64,000 nucleotides of DNA, taken from assembly GCA_009760855.2 (NCBI GenBank), contig WPIO01000032.1:967501-1031500 (forward strand), read 5' to 3'. Below the pieces are notes generated by a model. It ran no database searches. It worked only from the letters and a program-made list of their open reading frames with translations, and was not told the DNA's origin. Below, piece after piece: positions 48,321 to 59,477 of the stretch. The DNA comes from Cristatella mucedo. Lineage: Eukaryota; Bryozoa; Phylactolaemata; Cristatellidae. Both the position numbers and the translations under genes were made by a program. The stretch's first letter is position 1; the number at the start of each line of letters is the position of its first letter.

Positions 48321-49670
48321 TGTGAAATGGCCATTGTTTAAGAGTCGGGCCGGACTGGGGTCGCTCTTTTAGAGCAATGTTCTGCCGGTCCTTGATTCCT
48401 AGCTCTGAGTGTGAGCTGCTTGCTGTAAGCCTGTTAGCGAGTCAGCTGAAAGGCACTCGCTGCAGCAGCTCTAAAATACTGGCTATTGTTATGCATTTTT
48501 TAATACGTTGTTTTTGCTAAAACTGCTTGCGGTATATCGAGTGCTGTGTCGGTATCGTTGGAAAATTGCGAGCTTCAGGTTTTATTGCGTTGCGCACGTT
48601 ATGCCATTACCTAAACTGGTGACGGCCGCCCGATCATAACATTTGTGGCTCGGCGGTGCCCGTCCGCCAGAGAGACTACGCAGGTCGTCCCGCGGCGGTA
48701 GCGGCGCCGTCAGATCGTATCGATTGCAGTCGCTGAGCTGGCCCGCCAGGTGGGACTTCAGAGCCGCGGAGAGCAAGGGCGTCGGCTGCTGCTGCCGATG
48801 CCGCTGCAGTCGCCGCGGTCGCGCCAAGTCGCGTGCGCTCTGGAAGGCGCCCTATCGCGCTCCGTGCTTAACTTCATCGGTGCTCACATTTATTGAAGCA
48901 AAAATCTCGCACACTCGACAGCTGGGATATCCCATGAGCCGCACGCATTACGCATGCACATGCATGCATTAACTTGCTATCGAATTACAATAAAGACGAG
49001 CAACGTGGTTATCGACAAGTTAGCGTTTATTGAGGGGCCATCGCTGGCCAAACGCGGTTCTTATCGCATAATTATTGCAAATATTTTCGCATGGCATCGT
49101 GCTTTCGGTAAACTCGTTTTTATGCACACTGGAAGCATTGACATTCACTGCGCAGAGAAAAGCTTTCCAGAAACGGAGATATGTTACTTCCGGAAACTGG
49201 CAATTGTCCGCTATGGCAAATGTCAGCGCCCCGAAATAGCGAACCTCGTGGTTGCCGCGTCCCCACTCAATCTCGTTCCCCGCGACTTGCAATCACGACA
49301 TGTTTCTCGTGCATGATTTGTACTGGCAGTTAAAGGCCTCGCGGTGGCTTCATGCTAATCACCACCTCTGGCTCACACCTGGCACTGCGACCACGAACGA
49401 GCCGGTGACCTACTTTCGCTGGCCAGCGCACAACCTACTGCAGCAGATTCAAGCCACCGGGTGGCGGCGTGCGTCCAGTGCAACGCGCTACCCAGCCAGC
49501 GGCGCCACATTCGCGACGCCGATGCGTGAGCGAATGCCCAGGACTACCCGAAGTGGAGCACGTCCTACTTGCTGATGCACTCTTATTTATCGGAGCAATG
49601 TCTCGTGGTTACCCCCCTAGATTTCTTTCTCTCTCACACACACAAACACACACAGATACACACACACACA

Positions 49671-49754
<84 letters not shown>
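49671..49754. repeat. (CT)n microsatellite, copy II, with (CA)n leader
   Basis: Preceded by (CA)n at about 49635-49670. Orthologous in position to 31995-32108. Confidence 0.97.
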
Positions 49755-49757
<3 letters not shown>

Positions 49758-49894
49758 ACTCGCTCTCTCACTCTCTCGCTCTCTCTCACTTTCTCCCCTT
49801 CTTCTCTCTATCTCTCTCTCTCCTCTCTTGAGTTTCTTTCTCCAGCGTCCGATCCCGCTCACTCACCCCTACGTTTTTTCACGTACGCTAGTTC

Positions 49895-51146
49895 TCTATG
49901 AATAAGGCCCGGCGGTGAAAGCAAGCAAACGACAGGTGCAAGAGCAGCGACGCCGCGCCTTACCTGACAGCGTGCAAAGGGCCACCAAGTAGCACGCAAT
50001 GTGGAATGCGGTCATTTCGAAGTGGATATGAGCGAGAGGCGGCGGAGCGCTGGAAGTCGGACCGGCGGCGGAGCAAGCTCACTCTACTGGAGCTACTGAG
50101 CGAAAGTTGGCCGGTGCGGCTGGCGACGGTTATTGTACGCCGCGAGATTGACAGGCCCGGCAAGCAATTGAATGACCCGCCGACAATACCTTCTTTAGAG
50201 ACGATTTCGAGAGCTTGCAGCCAATCAGATGCCGAAGCAGGAGGAGCTCCGATTATGGATGCCGATCGACGGAATCGTGACGAATTACACATCGCGAGCG
50301 CACCAGGCCCCGCTTGTACGCGATGGCCACCGCCACCGCTGCCCGGCGGGGCACGACCTAGAGTTTCGACCACCTGGTCAGCGATTAGCGTTCCTGCGCC
50401 CGCACGACCTCGATCCCGTCTGCGGCTGCCTCGGCGCCCGCATACTGGTCTACTAGTCAGACGGCGCACGGCAGTGCGAGCGCAGCCCACCCCGCAGTCC
50501 CCTGCTTAGGGTAGCGCTCCGGGGCGGCGGGGCCGAGCTTCGCGGGGGGGGGGAGCGACACTCCGAGGGAGCCCGCGCGCTTCGCACGAGCCGGTCGTTG
50601 CGCGCCGGCGGGCGGAAGCGCGCGGAGCCAAAGCGCAGCGGCTCCGCTCCGAACTCTGCGCGAGTTGGGCGAATCCCTTCCTCCGAGCTCTTCCGCTGCC
50701 GCCGCGCCTTGCCAGCTCGACTGGCGCTCTCGGAGCGAGCGCGCCAGTCAAGAGCGCTTCGCCGCACGGACCGGCCGCGTCGCCGGCGCGAGCCGATTGA
50801 GGCCGGGCCGTCTCGCGCGATCAGCCACCCACGCCCTCGCCGCAGGCGAGCACGCAGGATGGGCTCGAGGCGGTATGCGGCGGTGCTCTGCCGAGCGTGA
50901 CGGCAGGGGCGGCGGAAGGCGCTCATCCGTATCCGGCACGCCGGTGCAGCGACTTCGCCGTCGATGGCGGTTACCCCCCCCCCCCCCACTTCAAGCCACC
51001 GCTCGCCGCTGCTCGAATCGATTTTGCGACACGTCGATCGATTTTCTGCGTTTGCACAGCTCTGATTGGTGCTGCATTGCCCGACGACTCGCGCGTCTCG
51101 CTCGAAGCCCGCCGCGGGGCTATCTGTATTTTCCCGCCTTACTACC
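49895..51146. other. GC-rich module 2, copy II
   Basis: Matches 32180-33260. Contains a 13-14 bp C run near 50976-50988 and the inverted CCAAT box at about 51062. Long overlapping open frames on both strands (50453-50989 minus, 50665-51159 plus) fit GC-driven lack of stops. The plus ORF 50229-50456 has no open counterpart in copy I. Confidence 0.5.
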
Positions 51147-51281
51147 GCCTTATATATAATTCATTTGTATAGAGCCCTAAGAGAACTTAATCACTATTCA
51201 GGTGCTTCACATGTACCTCGGGGCTCGAGCCCGTGACCTCAGCCACACCTTGGTCGGGGCGAGCACCTTAACCGCTGCCTT
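51147..51281 (-). mobile_element. tRNA-derived SINE, short subtype, with GCCTT target duplication
   Basis: Body 51152-51276. GCCTT flanks it at 51147-51151 and 51277-51281. Plus strand: ATAATTCATTTGTATAGAGC, tail AAGAGAACTTAATCACTATT, B-box complement CGGGGCTCGAGCCCGTGACC, head complement GAGCACCTTAACCGCTG. Copy I lacks it, so it inserted after the unit duplicated. Best-preserved SINE in the window. Confidence 0.9.
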
Positions 51282-51448
51282 GCACTTGCAGATATTCTAG
51301 CTGAAATTATGAGACTTTTTCCTAGATTCCGACCTGCTAATTAGCGCTCGTGCAGAGATCGACTAACTCGGGTGCCGGTTCTCGCCGGTCATCAATTTTT
51401 GAAATGTTCAAAATGTGCCGCCGCTACTTTACTACTGCCAGGGGCTAG

Positions 51449-51770
51449 AAGCTTTACCACTGCCTGTCCCAGACTGTGGAGCTCGCTTCCACAATTCTTA
51501 CGCGACGACAACTACTCTCCTACTGCCGACTGTGGCTCATCCTTTTCAGCGGTCCTGAGCTGCTATGTTCATGCTACTCACCACCTTCAACTGCTCTCCT
51601 GACTCTGCTATGCTTCCCACTTTCTCTTTGTTGAGTGAGATTAAGTCTGTTGGCTACCGAATGCGTACCGAACGCCGCTTAGGCTAAGGGTGAGCTATAC
51701 AAAACTCTCCTGCGTACCACCTACTTAGTCTTTATGGCTCTGTGGAGTCACAGACGGAGATACGTGACAT
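51449..51770 (+). mobile_element. Family B LINE 3' end, specific to copy II
   Basis: Starts around AGAAGCTTTACCACTGCC and runs through CCCAGACTGTGGAGCTCGC, FSAVLSCY coding and the 3' UTR to GATACGTGACATTA. Copy I shows the empty site at about 33470 (ACTATCACCAGTGGCTACCC). Confidence 0.92.
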
Positions 51771-51801
51771 TACCCACATAGCAGCGCATTTACAGTACTC
51801 A

Positions 51802-53162
51802 CGTAGCAACCGCTGGCTAGCCAATCGCTTGCCAGCTGTGAGGCCAGCCCCTCTCAAGATCGGTCACGCCGAACCCACACTCGTCCTATCGTGGCAGACA
51901 CACGCCACTTCCCTCCTGCCGCTTGGGCTAAGAGAAAGCACGTCGTCTCTGCCTGCCGTTCGGCCTGATCGGATCTCTCTCTTTCTCGCCTTCTCTCTGT
52001 CTCTCTCGCACGTTGGTGTAATAAAGTTATAACCTAACCGTGTGTTAACCATCACGACCACTCAACACCAACACGGGTGACCCGCGATTGATGATACGAA
52101 CAACGAAACTAAAACGGAAGCCTCCAACTACGCTACGTCAATCTAACACAAGTCTACCGACGTCGACACGTGACGGTGCCAGCTACATTTCGTGGACCTC
52201 GCGACCGTCAAATTTCCGGCTGAAGGCTATTTGCGCTCACGCTGGTTTCCGTAGGGAAGAAGTTTTCCTTTGTTTGTCAAGACCCTCTGCTTCGCGTTTG
52301 CAGCATTTCCCCGACTCGCGGCGGCCCAGTTGCCTAACGTCGATTGTCAGCCGGAAACATTTTGCAGACAATTCCTACTCATGGGCGAGCGTTCACCCAT
52401 TTGTTATTCGGCAAAATCTCCCTTGACTACAAGGTACTTGTTCACACTGGACACCACGACTCCTTCGAGTGCCTTCATCTTCCACTGAGGAAACCGTTTT
52501 CAGCTGGACATACTACGATACACTGCGACACACTACGACCACCAAACGTCGCAGTGCACCGACCAATTCCTTATAAATGCCAGCCATGAGTCTTCGTTTC
52601 CCTAGCAAGCTGACCTGACCGGCCATCTGCAACGACCATTAATCCCGGCCAGCAGCCTGTCCTCCCACCTCAGGCGCGACAGAAGCTAAGCCGCCCTGCT
52701 GCCACGGCTACCACTGATGTCTGCCTGACGAATTACATTCGACTTCGGGACGATCCACGAGGCACGCTGATGACGACGTCCTGCAAGCTCTGGACAGTCA
52801 AACAGTCTCACTGCTCAAGGCGCCGGCATTGCTTAGGTCTTTATGCCACAGCCCTGGTGAGCAGCTGACCGGCGCTTCGCTTGAACTTAGTGTGGAGAGC
52901 ATCGCTGTATGCCAACGCCTGTTTGGGACTGCTATTTTCGTATCGCCACTATGTTCTTACTGCCTCTGAACTTACCCGCTAGGTCGGCAGGGGTGTAGCA
53001 ACCCCTGGCCAGCTAATTGCTTACCAGTTGTGTGAGGCCAATCCTTCATGAGGTCGGTCATACCGAATCCACATCCGTCTTGTTGTGGCAGACAAAGGAC
53101 ACTTCTCACCTCTACTTGGGCTAAGTGGGTGCAAATCTTCTGTGCCTGCAGTTCGGCCTGAT

Positions 53163-53255
<93 letters not shown>

Positions 53256-53314
53256 TCAGCGGAATATTCATAACCTAACCATGTGTTAACCATCACGATC
53301 AAACAACGCCAACA
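51802..53314 (+). mobile_element. Short LTR retrotransposon (TRIM-like or internally deleted), complete ends
   Basis: The 5' LTR is 51802-52073 and the 3' LTR 52994-53314, both of type (T)GTAGCAACC...CAACA. Each LTR contains a CT-rich block (GATCGGATCTCTCTC) and ends with CATCACGA-type sequence. The 5' LTR has AATAAAG near 52020 as a possible poly(A) signal. Directly after it comes CGGGTGACCCGCG, a plausible primer-binding site. GGTCGGCAGGGG before the 3' LTR is a plausible polypurine tract. The interior (920 bp) has no readable gag or pol. Flanks ACTCA and ACTTA could be the 5-bp target duplication. Copy I is empty at this site (about 33503). Confidence 0.82.
53166..53251. repeat. (CT)n expansion inside the 3' LTR
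   Basis: Perfect (TC)n. The 5' LTR has only an interrupted CT block at 51974-52010, so this LTR lengthened after insertion. Confidence 0.95.
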
Positions 53315-53319
53315 CTTAC

Positions 53320-55840
53320 ATTTCATGCTTTCCTTCTGCAACTCGCTAAATTGGCTTCTGCTCTTTAGTTACGCCTCTAACCAACCTCAAGTTTTTTTTA
53401 AACCTGGTGGGCCAGCACCATGGACCTTTCAGGCGACTGATGTCACAGCATCCCCTGACTTGAAATTGGAGGCTAACAAATTCACTGCTTCTCAGAGTCT
53501 CCGTCCATATCGTCGAAAGCGTTGTCCTGCACACTTTTGTGTTCTCTCACCAAGAGTAGAAACGTGGTGATCCGGTAGGCTGCGCGCGCCAACTACGCTT
53601 CGATTACTTTTCTGTCGGGGTCACAGATGCGGTTCTCTCACCCCCACCATGCGCTGACCTGCAGCTCGATGCTTATGCCAATCGGGTTGGCCTATCACAG
53701 ACGCCTGCCCCAGTAGCACCGCTTTCGGGTTCCGCTCACGTGAGTAGCAATCGGTCAACATGAATTCATAACTTCAGGCAAAGACATTCGCTTGGTCAGT
53801 CTAACCGCAAATTCTCCCAATGCAGTGTGAATCGTATTTAGTTAACAGGACCCCGTTGGTGTCGTGTGACTTGCATAATTGCACAAGCGTTTTGCTGGGT
53901 CCGTTTTTGTTCTCCAAACATACAGCAACTTTTCATGGGCACATAATGCATGTCCATTATGTCGGCTTTTACTTGTACTCCAATGACACTGAACACGAGA
54001 ACATCGTGAACACAACCCAGTTGCTTCCAAGGTAACTTGTAGAGAACTCTTGTTGCCCTTTTAATGTCTCGTGACTTTTGGTGACCCATCGAAGTGACCT
54101 AGCGTATTTGCTCGCTATCCGCAACCATGCCGTACTTGGAGTTGTATTTGATGAAGTATCTTGCTAGCCAAAACATTGTAATTAGCCTTAAGGGTTTAAT
54201 TTAATTCTAACGGAGCTGCTAAAGAAATTCGTCGTACCTATGCAGCTGATGTATTCCGTATGAGAGCTTCGAGAATCGTAGTATCCGCAGTGTTGACTCG
54301 CAACCTCATGCGACATCGTTCCTTCGACGAAACTTTAGTTACTGAAAGCTTTGAAAGCTTTGAATCTGACCATCAAAACTGCAGTTTTGTCCCTGGGGCC
54401 TTTATACCTGAAAAATGCTGATCTGCCACAGCAGCAGCATCTATGGGCCCATTTTCTGTAGGGAACCATACTAATGGTCTCGTTTGAATACTAAACGTAG
54501 TACTTGTTGTTATACTTAAAAGTCCGTCGGCCGAAGACGTTTTGGTAAGCGGGTCCTCCACTAGGACTATCTTGTATTAATAATAATACCACATTTGTAC
54601 AGCGCCCTCAAAGAACTGAATCTCCTTCTGGGCACTTTACACATTCTCTATAGAAAGCATTACCAAATGATTGGTGGTTCAAACCGTGGGCAAGAGTACT
54701 GCCGTAGGGTTCCCTACTTGCCTACTTTTAGCAGTGCCTTTTCATTAGGCTTTTCCTGTAGATTCATTTCTACTTCAAACTCTTCAGTGTCTTACTGCAC
54801 TTTTTTACAGTGCCGCTTGCGTTGGGTCATCTATTAGCTGCCTGCTTAGCACCAACATTATTCATTCCGCGGTCACCTCATCGAAAATCCACGAGCCAAT
54901 CCACTGTCACTTGGCCGCGACGGCATCGTCGAGCTTCGGGTAATGGCATGTAATCTGCAGATGTCACCGCAACGTCTAGAAAACCTTTCCAGGACAGTAG
55001 CTTATATTTAGGATATTATCGGTGACGTCCCGAGGGACTTCGAACTTCTCGTTTGCAAGCTACTTGGAATTGGCAGCACTGGACATATGTAGGCTCAGCT
55101 ACGGGCAACAAGCGGCTGCTGTAAGCAGCTATGCAGAATAGACATAGGCAGCCTGTAGCTTCCGGAAAACTAGGACCATGTGCACTTACCATCCAACAAG
55201 GATAGAACATAACCCTGCAAATAATCCGCTGACGTATGGGAGTAAGTAATAGCTGCCAGCATGGTGAAGGCACCGGTATCTGGTAGTGTTTAATCACACA
55301 AACGTGGTTTTTTTAAACAAGGCGTTCCTAGGTGATGCCTTCAAGGATTTCCGGCGGCAAGCTTGGATGGCCAGCTGACATGTCGCGAGGTGGAGCGGTA
55401 ACCATAGCTGAGGACATTGCATGCCGGGCACTAAGATACTTCAGTACAGCTTCGCCTTGAAATGTTCAGTACTGACTGGCCTTTTACTGCCCCCTCGGCT
55501 ACCAAAGATAGACATGAACTCGCTCCGTGTTGTCTGAGCGCTCGATGCCGTGAATGCAAGGCCTTTATGAGGTTCTCGACGTCGCTCATTTGCAAAGGGT
55601 TAATTTTTATATGGACTCCGTAGCAAAGTGCCTTGATCCTGAGTTCGAGGACCCCTATCTGCTTTCTCCCACTTTCGTCCTTTAGCACCTGTCTTATCCG
55701 ATTATTCCTCGGTGCTTCACACACCCAATGAAAGGCACCCAGCTAGTCTCGACTGCTGACGTAATCGACATCTAAATACTTTCGGTCCGATTTTTGATCA
55801 AAATTTAAAGCTTTTAGTTCCATAGCAGCTGATCGTATAA
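53320..55840. other. D segment, copy II; no gene recognised
   Basis: Matches copy I 33505-36200. The counterpart of the copy I minus ORF at 34710-35030 lies at about 54250-54565 but is frameshifted (only 54373-54561 stays open, starting MEDPLTKTSSADG). Contains a SINE-like insertion at 54577. Confidence 0.5.
54577..54690 (-). mobile_element. SINE-like element type A', specific to copy II
   Basis: Plus strand: CCACATTTGTACAGCGCCCT, AAGAACTGAATCTCC, CACTTTACACATTCTC, GAAAGCATTACCAAA. It ends with the complement of a B-box (GGTTCAAACCG). Same family as 10203-10312. Copy I lacks it between TTCAACCCTTGCGC and CAAGAGTACTGCC (35015-35030). Confidence 0.7.
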
Positions 55841-57360
55841 CGGATTGAGAGGGCATCCCAGCGGATAGTTAACCTCGTTGAATGCCCAATGCCCAGTTGT
55901 CGCGATGTGTCCCGAAAGACTGTGACGGAGCCAGGGAGGGCAGGGGAGCATTTGTCCCCCCCCCCATTGCAGTTGGGCGGCGACCTGGGCTGCGCTCCAC
56001 CGTTTCCAATGACAAAACTATGTCTCAACTCCACACAATCAGAAACCAATCATTAATTTTGAGTTTAGCCCCGCCTAAATAAAAATTTTACAAATCAGGC
56101 CCCACCATAAAAATGCTGACCATTTTGTCCACCCAGATTAAAATCCCGGCCCCGCCACTGCCGACTAGTAGACAACTGTAAAAAACAACGACGTTTGCGT
56201 TTGTTCTAGCGCTGCTCACTTATATGTGGGCTTGAGCGGAATTCGGAGGTCCGAGAGATCTATTGCACTTCGGATTTCTTTACTTGGTTTCTTAACAAAG
56301 ATCTTAGAACTAGCGAGCATTTGACTGCTGGCGTCATAAGATGTCAGCGCTAGAGAGGCGTACGGTAACCAATTTCCGGAAATAAATCTGGACGACGACT
56401 GCTTTGGCCTACAGTGTATACGTTGTATCTCTTAGGTATATATGGAGGGAATGGTTTTTGTTTTTTTACCAGTTTATTTTTTAACCGAGCATTACGAATA
56501 TTACGCATTCTAAACCAGGTATAACGCAGCCGAACCATATCGTCACGAGGCCCATCGCCTCGCCTCTACTTGCTTCCATGGGTGAGGTTTCTATGGTCTC
56601 TTCTTAGTGGCATTTACCACCTAGGCAAGCATTGGCTGCTTTCTATTCAAATAAAGAGACCCTGCCTAAAGCCATACGTACTAGCGTTCAATGCCATAGA
56701 TGCTTCTTTTTTGACGAAAAGCTAGACTTCTGATATTTGCAATAGACAAGCTCTATACCCACTGTTTTCACAGCTGACTACTTGCTAAGTGCGAGTTCCA
56801 CCATTGTAAGTATTTGGCTTCAATGTGCCTCCTTTCACTAGGTAACGCTAAATATTCCGTCCCTACATCAATTAAGCACAGAAGCACAGCGGTGCTAAAT
56901 ATTACTCGGCATACTGCTGAAAATGGTGTGGCTGTCTCAAGGTCCACGAACTTGCATGTAGAGAGTTTGATGTCATTGTGCCTGTTAGATTGAAGCAGAA
57001 TTGACAAAAGTAGGGTGTCGCTTTTGTAAGGCGGGCGCTGAAGGAAGAAATTCCCACATAGTTGCCAGTACGTTACAAATCAGTCTTATTAGCTGCTAGC
57101 TCTACTCATCCGCTGGGTGTGCCTGCACTGGGGCAGGCTGGCAGGACCGGACCACCAGAGAAGATCTTAGTCTTTGAGCTGTTCGCCACCATGTAATCCA
57201 CTGGACTAGTATGTACTCTGTTAAAATTTCTCAGCGATTTCTCACTAATGGCTGATCAAAAGCTTCATATTAATTCATGCCAAATGAGCAGCTCACACGC
57301 CAAAGATTTTTGATGGCTTACTTCTGCCACCGGTCACTCATCGGGAGGTTTTCAAAAGAA
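55841..57360. other. E segment left part, copy II; no gene recognised
   Basis: Matches copy I 36796-39105 without its A and B insertions. A small run of C bases lies at 55957-55965. Possibly eroded C-terminal hAT sequence, but unreadable. Confidence 0.45.
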
Positions 57361-57369
57361 GTGAGCATG

Positions 57370-58150
57370 TGTATAGAAGATGTCATTCTGAATGTCAAGG
57401 CAGGTCATCACCGCATTCCACTGGGCCTTTTGGGGGCGGCAAGCTAGAAGTCCGGTTTGCACGAGAACTCGATCAGCTCGATGAGGTCGCCTCTGTTGAG
57501 CGAATCAATGGACTCGTATCGGCCCCGGCTGGATGGGCACATCCTGGCTCATTAGTAATCTAATTGCATCAACTGGCGATTAAATATTACAGACAAATAT
57601 AATTCATTTGTATGGCACCCTAAGAGAACTCAATATCTATTCAGGTGCTTAGCTTATTCCACGGGCTCGAGCCCACGACTGCAGCCATCAAATATATTCA
57701 CCTTGACCTTGGTTAGAGCGAAGGCGTTAACCGCTGGGCCAAGCCCTTCCAGCATCTTTCCAACTGAGTTCGACTTTCAGCGACTACCACGGCCATCAGT
57801 TTCTCGATTTCGTACTTTATTGTTATGATCTGCGCCTCCTTGTTAATAAGATCGTTTGCCCTTTGCATCATCCGCGTTGTGAACCTTGTCTACCTTAAGG
57901 CACGAGAAGTTAGCAATCGGTGCTGCCGATCTTCTTCCAGTCGCCGAACTCGCCCGTTGTGCACGGTCCGAGCCGCGCGAGGAAGTGAAAAGGAAGCATG
58001 GGAAACGGAAAGCTTTCTCTGCGATTGAGTTATACTTCAGCCATTTGTGCGTCTGAAACCAGGACGGCGCATGGCCATCAGGGATTTTTTCAAGTTAATG
58101 GCTTGGGAAAACAGCACCATCCGACGAATGCACGTGGTAGCGGAAGGAGC
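57370..58150 (-). pseudogene. hAT-superfamily transposase fossil (TTF zinc finger + DUF4371), copy II
   Basis: Counterpart of 39110-39960. TTF motif on the minus strand: RPSWFQTHKWLKYNSIAEK, then AFRFPCFLF, at about 57974-58066; the first Cys of the CFPC pair is Arg here (TGC to CGC). DUF4371-like start: RYESIDSLNRGDLIELIEF at about 57460-57520. The linker MMQRANDLINKEAQIITIKY at about 57800-57860 aligns with the copy I frame. MTCLDIQNDI lies at about 57385-57415. Between the two copies, many differences in the DUF4371 start fall at third codon positions, a trace of former coding constraint. Broken by the SINE at 57590-57752 and by stops. Confidence 0.68.
57590..57752 (-). mobile_element. tRNA-derived SINE, long subtype, within hAT fossil (copy II)
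   Basis: Plus strand: AAATATAATTCATTTGTATG, AAGAGAACTCAATATCTATT, CACGGGCTCGAGCCCACGAC (good B-box complement), CATCAAATATATTCACCTTG, GTTAACCGCTGGGCCAAGCC. Orthologous to 39345-39510. Confidence 0.85.
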
Positions 58151-58209
58151 CGACCGTGAAGCAAGTATGAACGATGGACCTCGTTGACTGAGTTGAGGCC
58201 GTAGTTACA

Positions 58210-59150
58210 ATGGCAGGTCATGACCCAGGATCTCGATCAGTTTCAAGTGCACCAGCGGCTAACGGAGCTGGAGGCAGTGGATCACATTGACCTGGATGTG
58301 CCGACATAGGCAATGAAGCTGAAAACAGTTCAACACTGTACGGTGCTGATGCTGTACCATCCGGTTGCCGCTGAGGTTTTGCCAGCGAGACATTCGTAGC
58401 AGGGGCATCGTCTTTAGTCGAGGAAGTTTGGGGGGAAACAGTAGAATCTCGCTTCAAGAAAAAGATCTAATTAGTGATCGTGTTAGCACTGACGATGACT
58501 GCTTCATGGCTGACAGTAGATGATATGACGAATGATATTCAAACCGTCAGACTGCGGCAGGCACCAGTTCGATCCTAATGAGGCTTAGTGATTGCACCGG
58601 ATTTGCGTAATACACCCGGCCAAAACTGGGTGCAGAAATCAGCACTTTATGGAAGGCCGGTTAGCAATGGATTCAAAAAGTGTCTCGCATGGTGCTAACC
58701 AGTCCGATTGGTTTTTATATTAGGAAAACTCCCTGATCCAAATATAACGGAACATTTTGTATTTCTGCGATCACTGGCTACGATTCGGACTCCAAAAGTG
58801 AAGCCGCTCCCGCACACAAAGGTACAGGCGGTCAGCAGAGTAACCACCGGAACGAAACTGCTCAGTCGAAGTTGCACTTGGCCGTTCGGCGTCACCATCT
58901 TAGGTTGTTCGGTCTCTTGTTCTCTCGAGGTGTCGTCTCTCGCTCACGCTAAAGCTGAAGCAAAAGCTCCGAACTCTTTCAGGGGGGGTCTAATTTCTAT
59001 CCTCACTCCTGCTTAAATCTGAAGTCTCTCTCGACTAAGCCACCGCCTCTCGATGGCTATTTTTAGGTTCATCCAGCTCGTTAAATCGCTTAAAGCCCTT
59101 GGCTGATAGCATTCTTTCGCTCGCCTACCAACCAAGCATCCAGCTTAATG
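58210..59150. other. E segment right part, copy II
   Basis: Matches copy I 40040-40800 and 44162-44348, with no LINE between them. This is the pre-insertion state for the full-length B of copy I. No gene recognised; ORFs 58218-58457 (minus) and 58708-59016 (plus) lack motifs. Confidence 0.55.
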
Positions 59151-59477
59151 TAGCCTATTAGTCAGCCTACTAGCCACTTAGTGTCGTCTCTCCAGGATTA
59201 CTCTCGCCACTAAGTAGGTCACGTGTTCAGATCCCCATGATCGCTCGCTTTGAACTAACAAATAGGTCCCTGTTGATCTTCCTGGCTAGATTCGCACCCG
59301 GCGGCGCTACAGGCGTCCTATTTTAAACTAACCTGAGTCCAAAGGCACGACATCGCGTAATCAGTGAGTGCAGCTTCTATGCAGGAAGTGGGCAGCTGCC
59401 CCCTTGGCTCCGCCACTGGTTTTGCAGTTAGAATGCACTACAGTGAGCTACTCATTCTGCAATCCGCGCGAGCACTC

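Larger units (their letters stand above)
46320..49610 (+). other. GC-rich C module, copy II
   Basis: Matches copy I 28700-31950 and copy III 63450-64000. Key elements: CRE palindrome at 46767; the Ala-rich open frame 46825-47313 (AGPSDFAVVAATVVAL, FWPAERSMRTGKEAR); the 21-bp minisatellite at 47032; and the frame DVVKEFADADLQHAIRIREA at about 47350, followed by EADVALLRPDAKIARGM, which looks helical. AATAAAGACG (48989) lies in a block conserved with copy I (31370). A plus-strand ORF at 48954-49316 shares RITIKT, SLAKRGS and ANIFA segments with copy I 31319-31546. Protein function unknown. Confidence 0.6.
44349..59150 (+). repeat. Large tandem unit, copy II (14.8 kb with insertions)
   Basis: Landmark TAGCCTATTAGTCAGCC at both ends (44349, 59151). 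Same order and orientation as copy I. Elements found only in this copy: a B fragment at 48064 (minus), SINE 51152, B 3' end 51449, LTR element 51802-53314, SINE-like 54577 and an expanded 21-bp minisatellite at 47032. The matching B 40809, B 38445 and A 36215 insertions of copy I are absent. Confidence 0.9.

Noticed and set aside
49469-49901. Ser-Leu repeat ORFs
   Set aside because: Translation of the (CT)n microsatellite; likewise at 31966-32175 and the Arg-Glu ORFs at 52972-53341.
50453-50989. 178-codon minus-strand ORF and 164-codon plus-strand ORF over the same DNA
   Set aside because: GC-driven open frames without motifs; the counterparts in copy I (32528-33148 and 32834-33139) do not align as proteins in a consistent frame.
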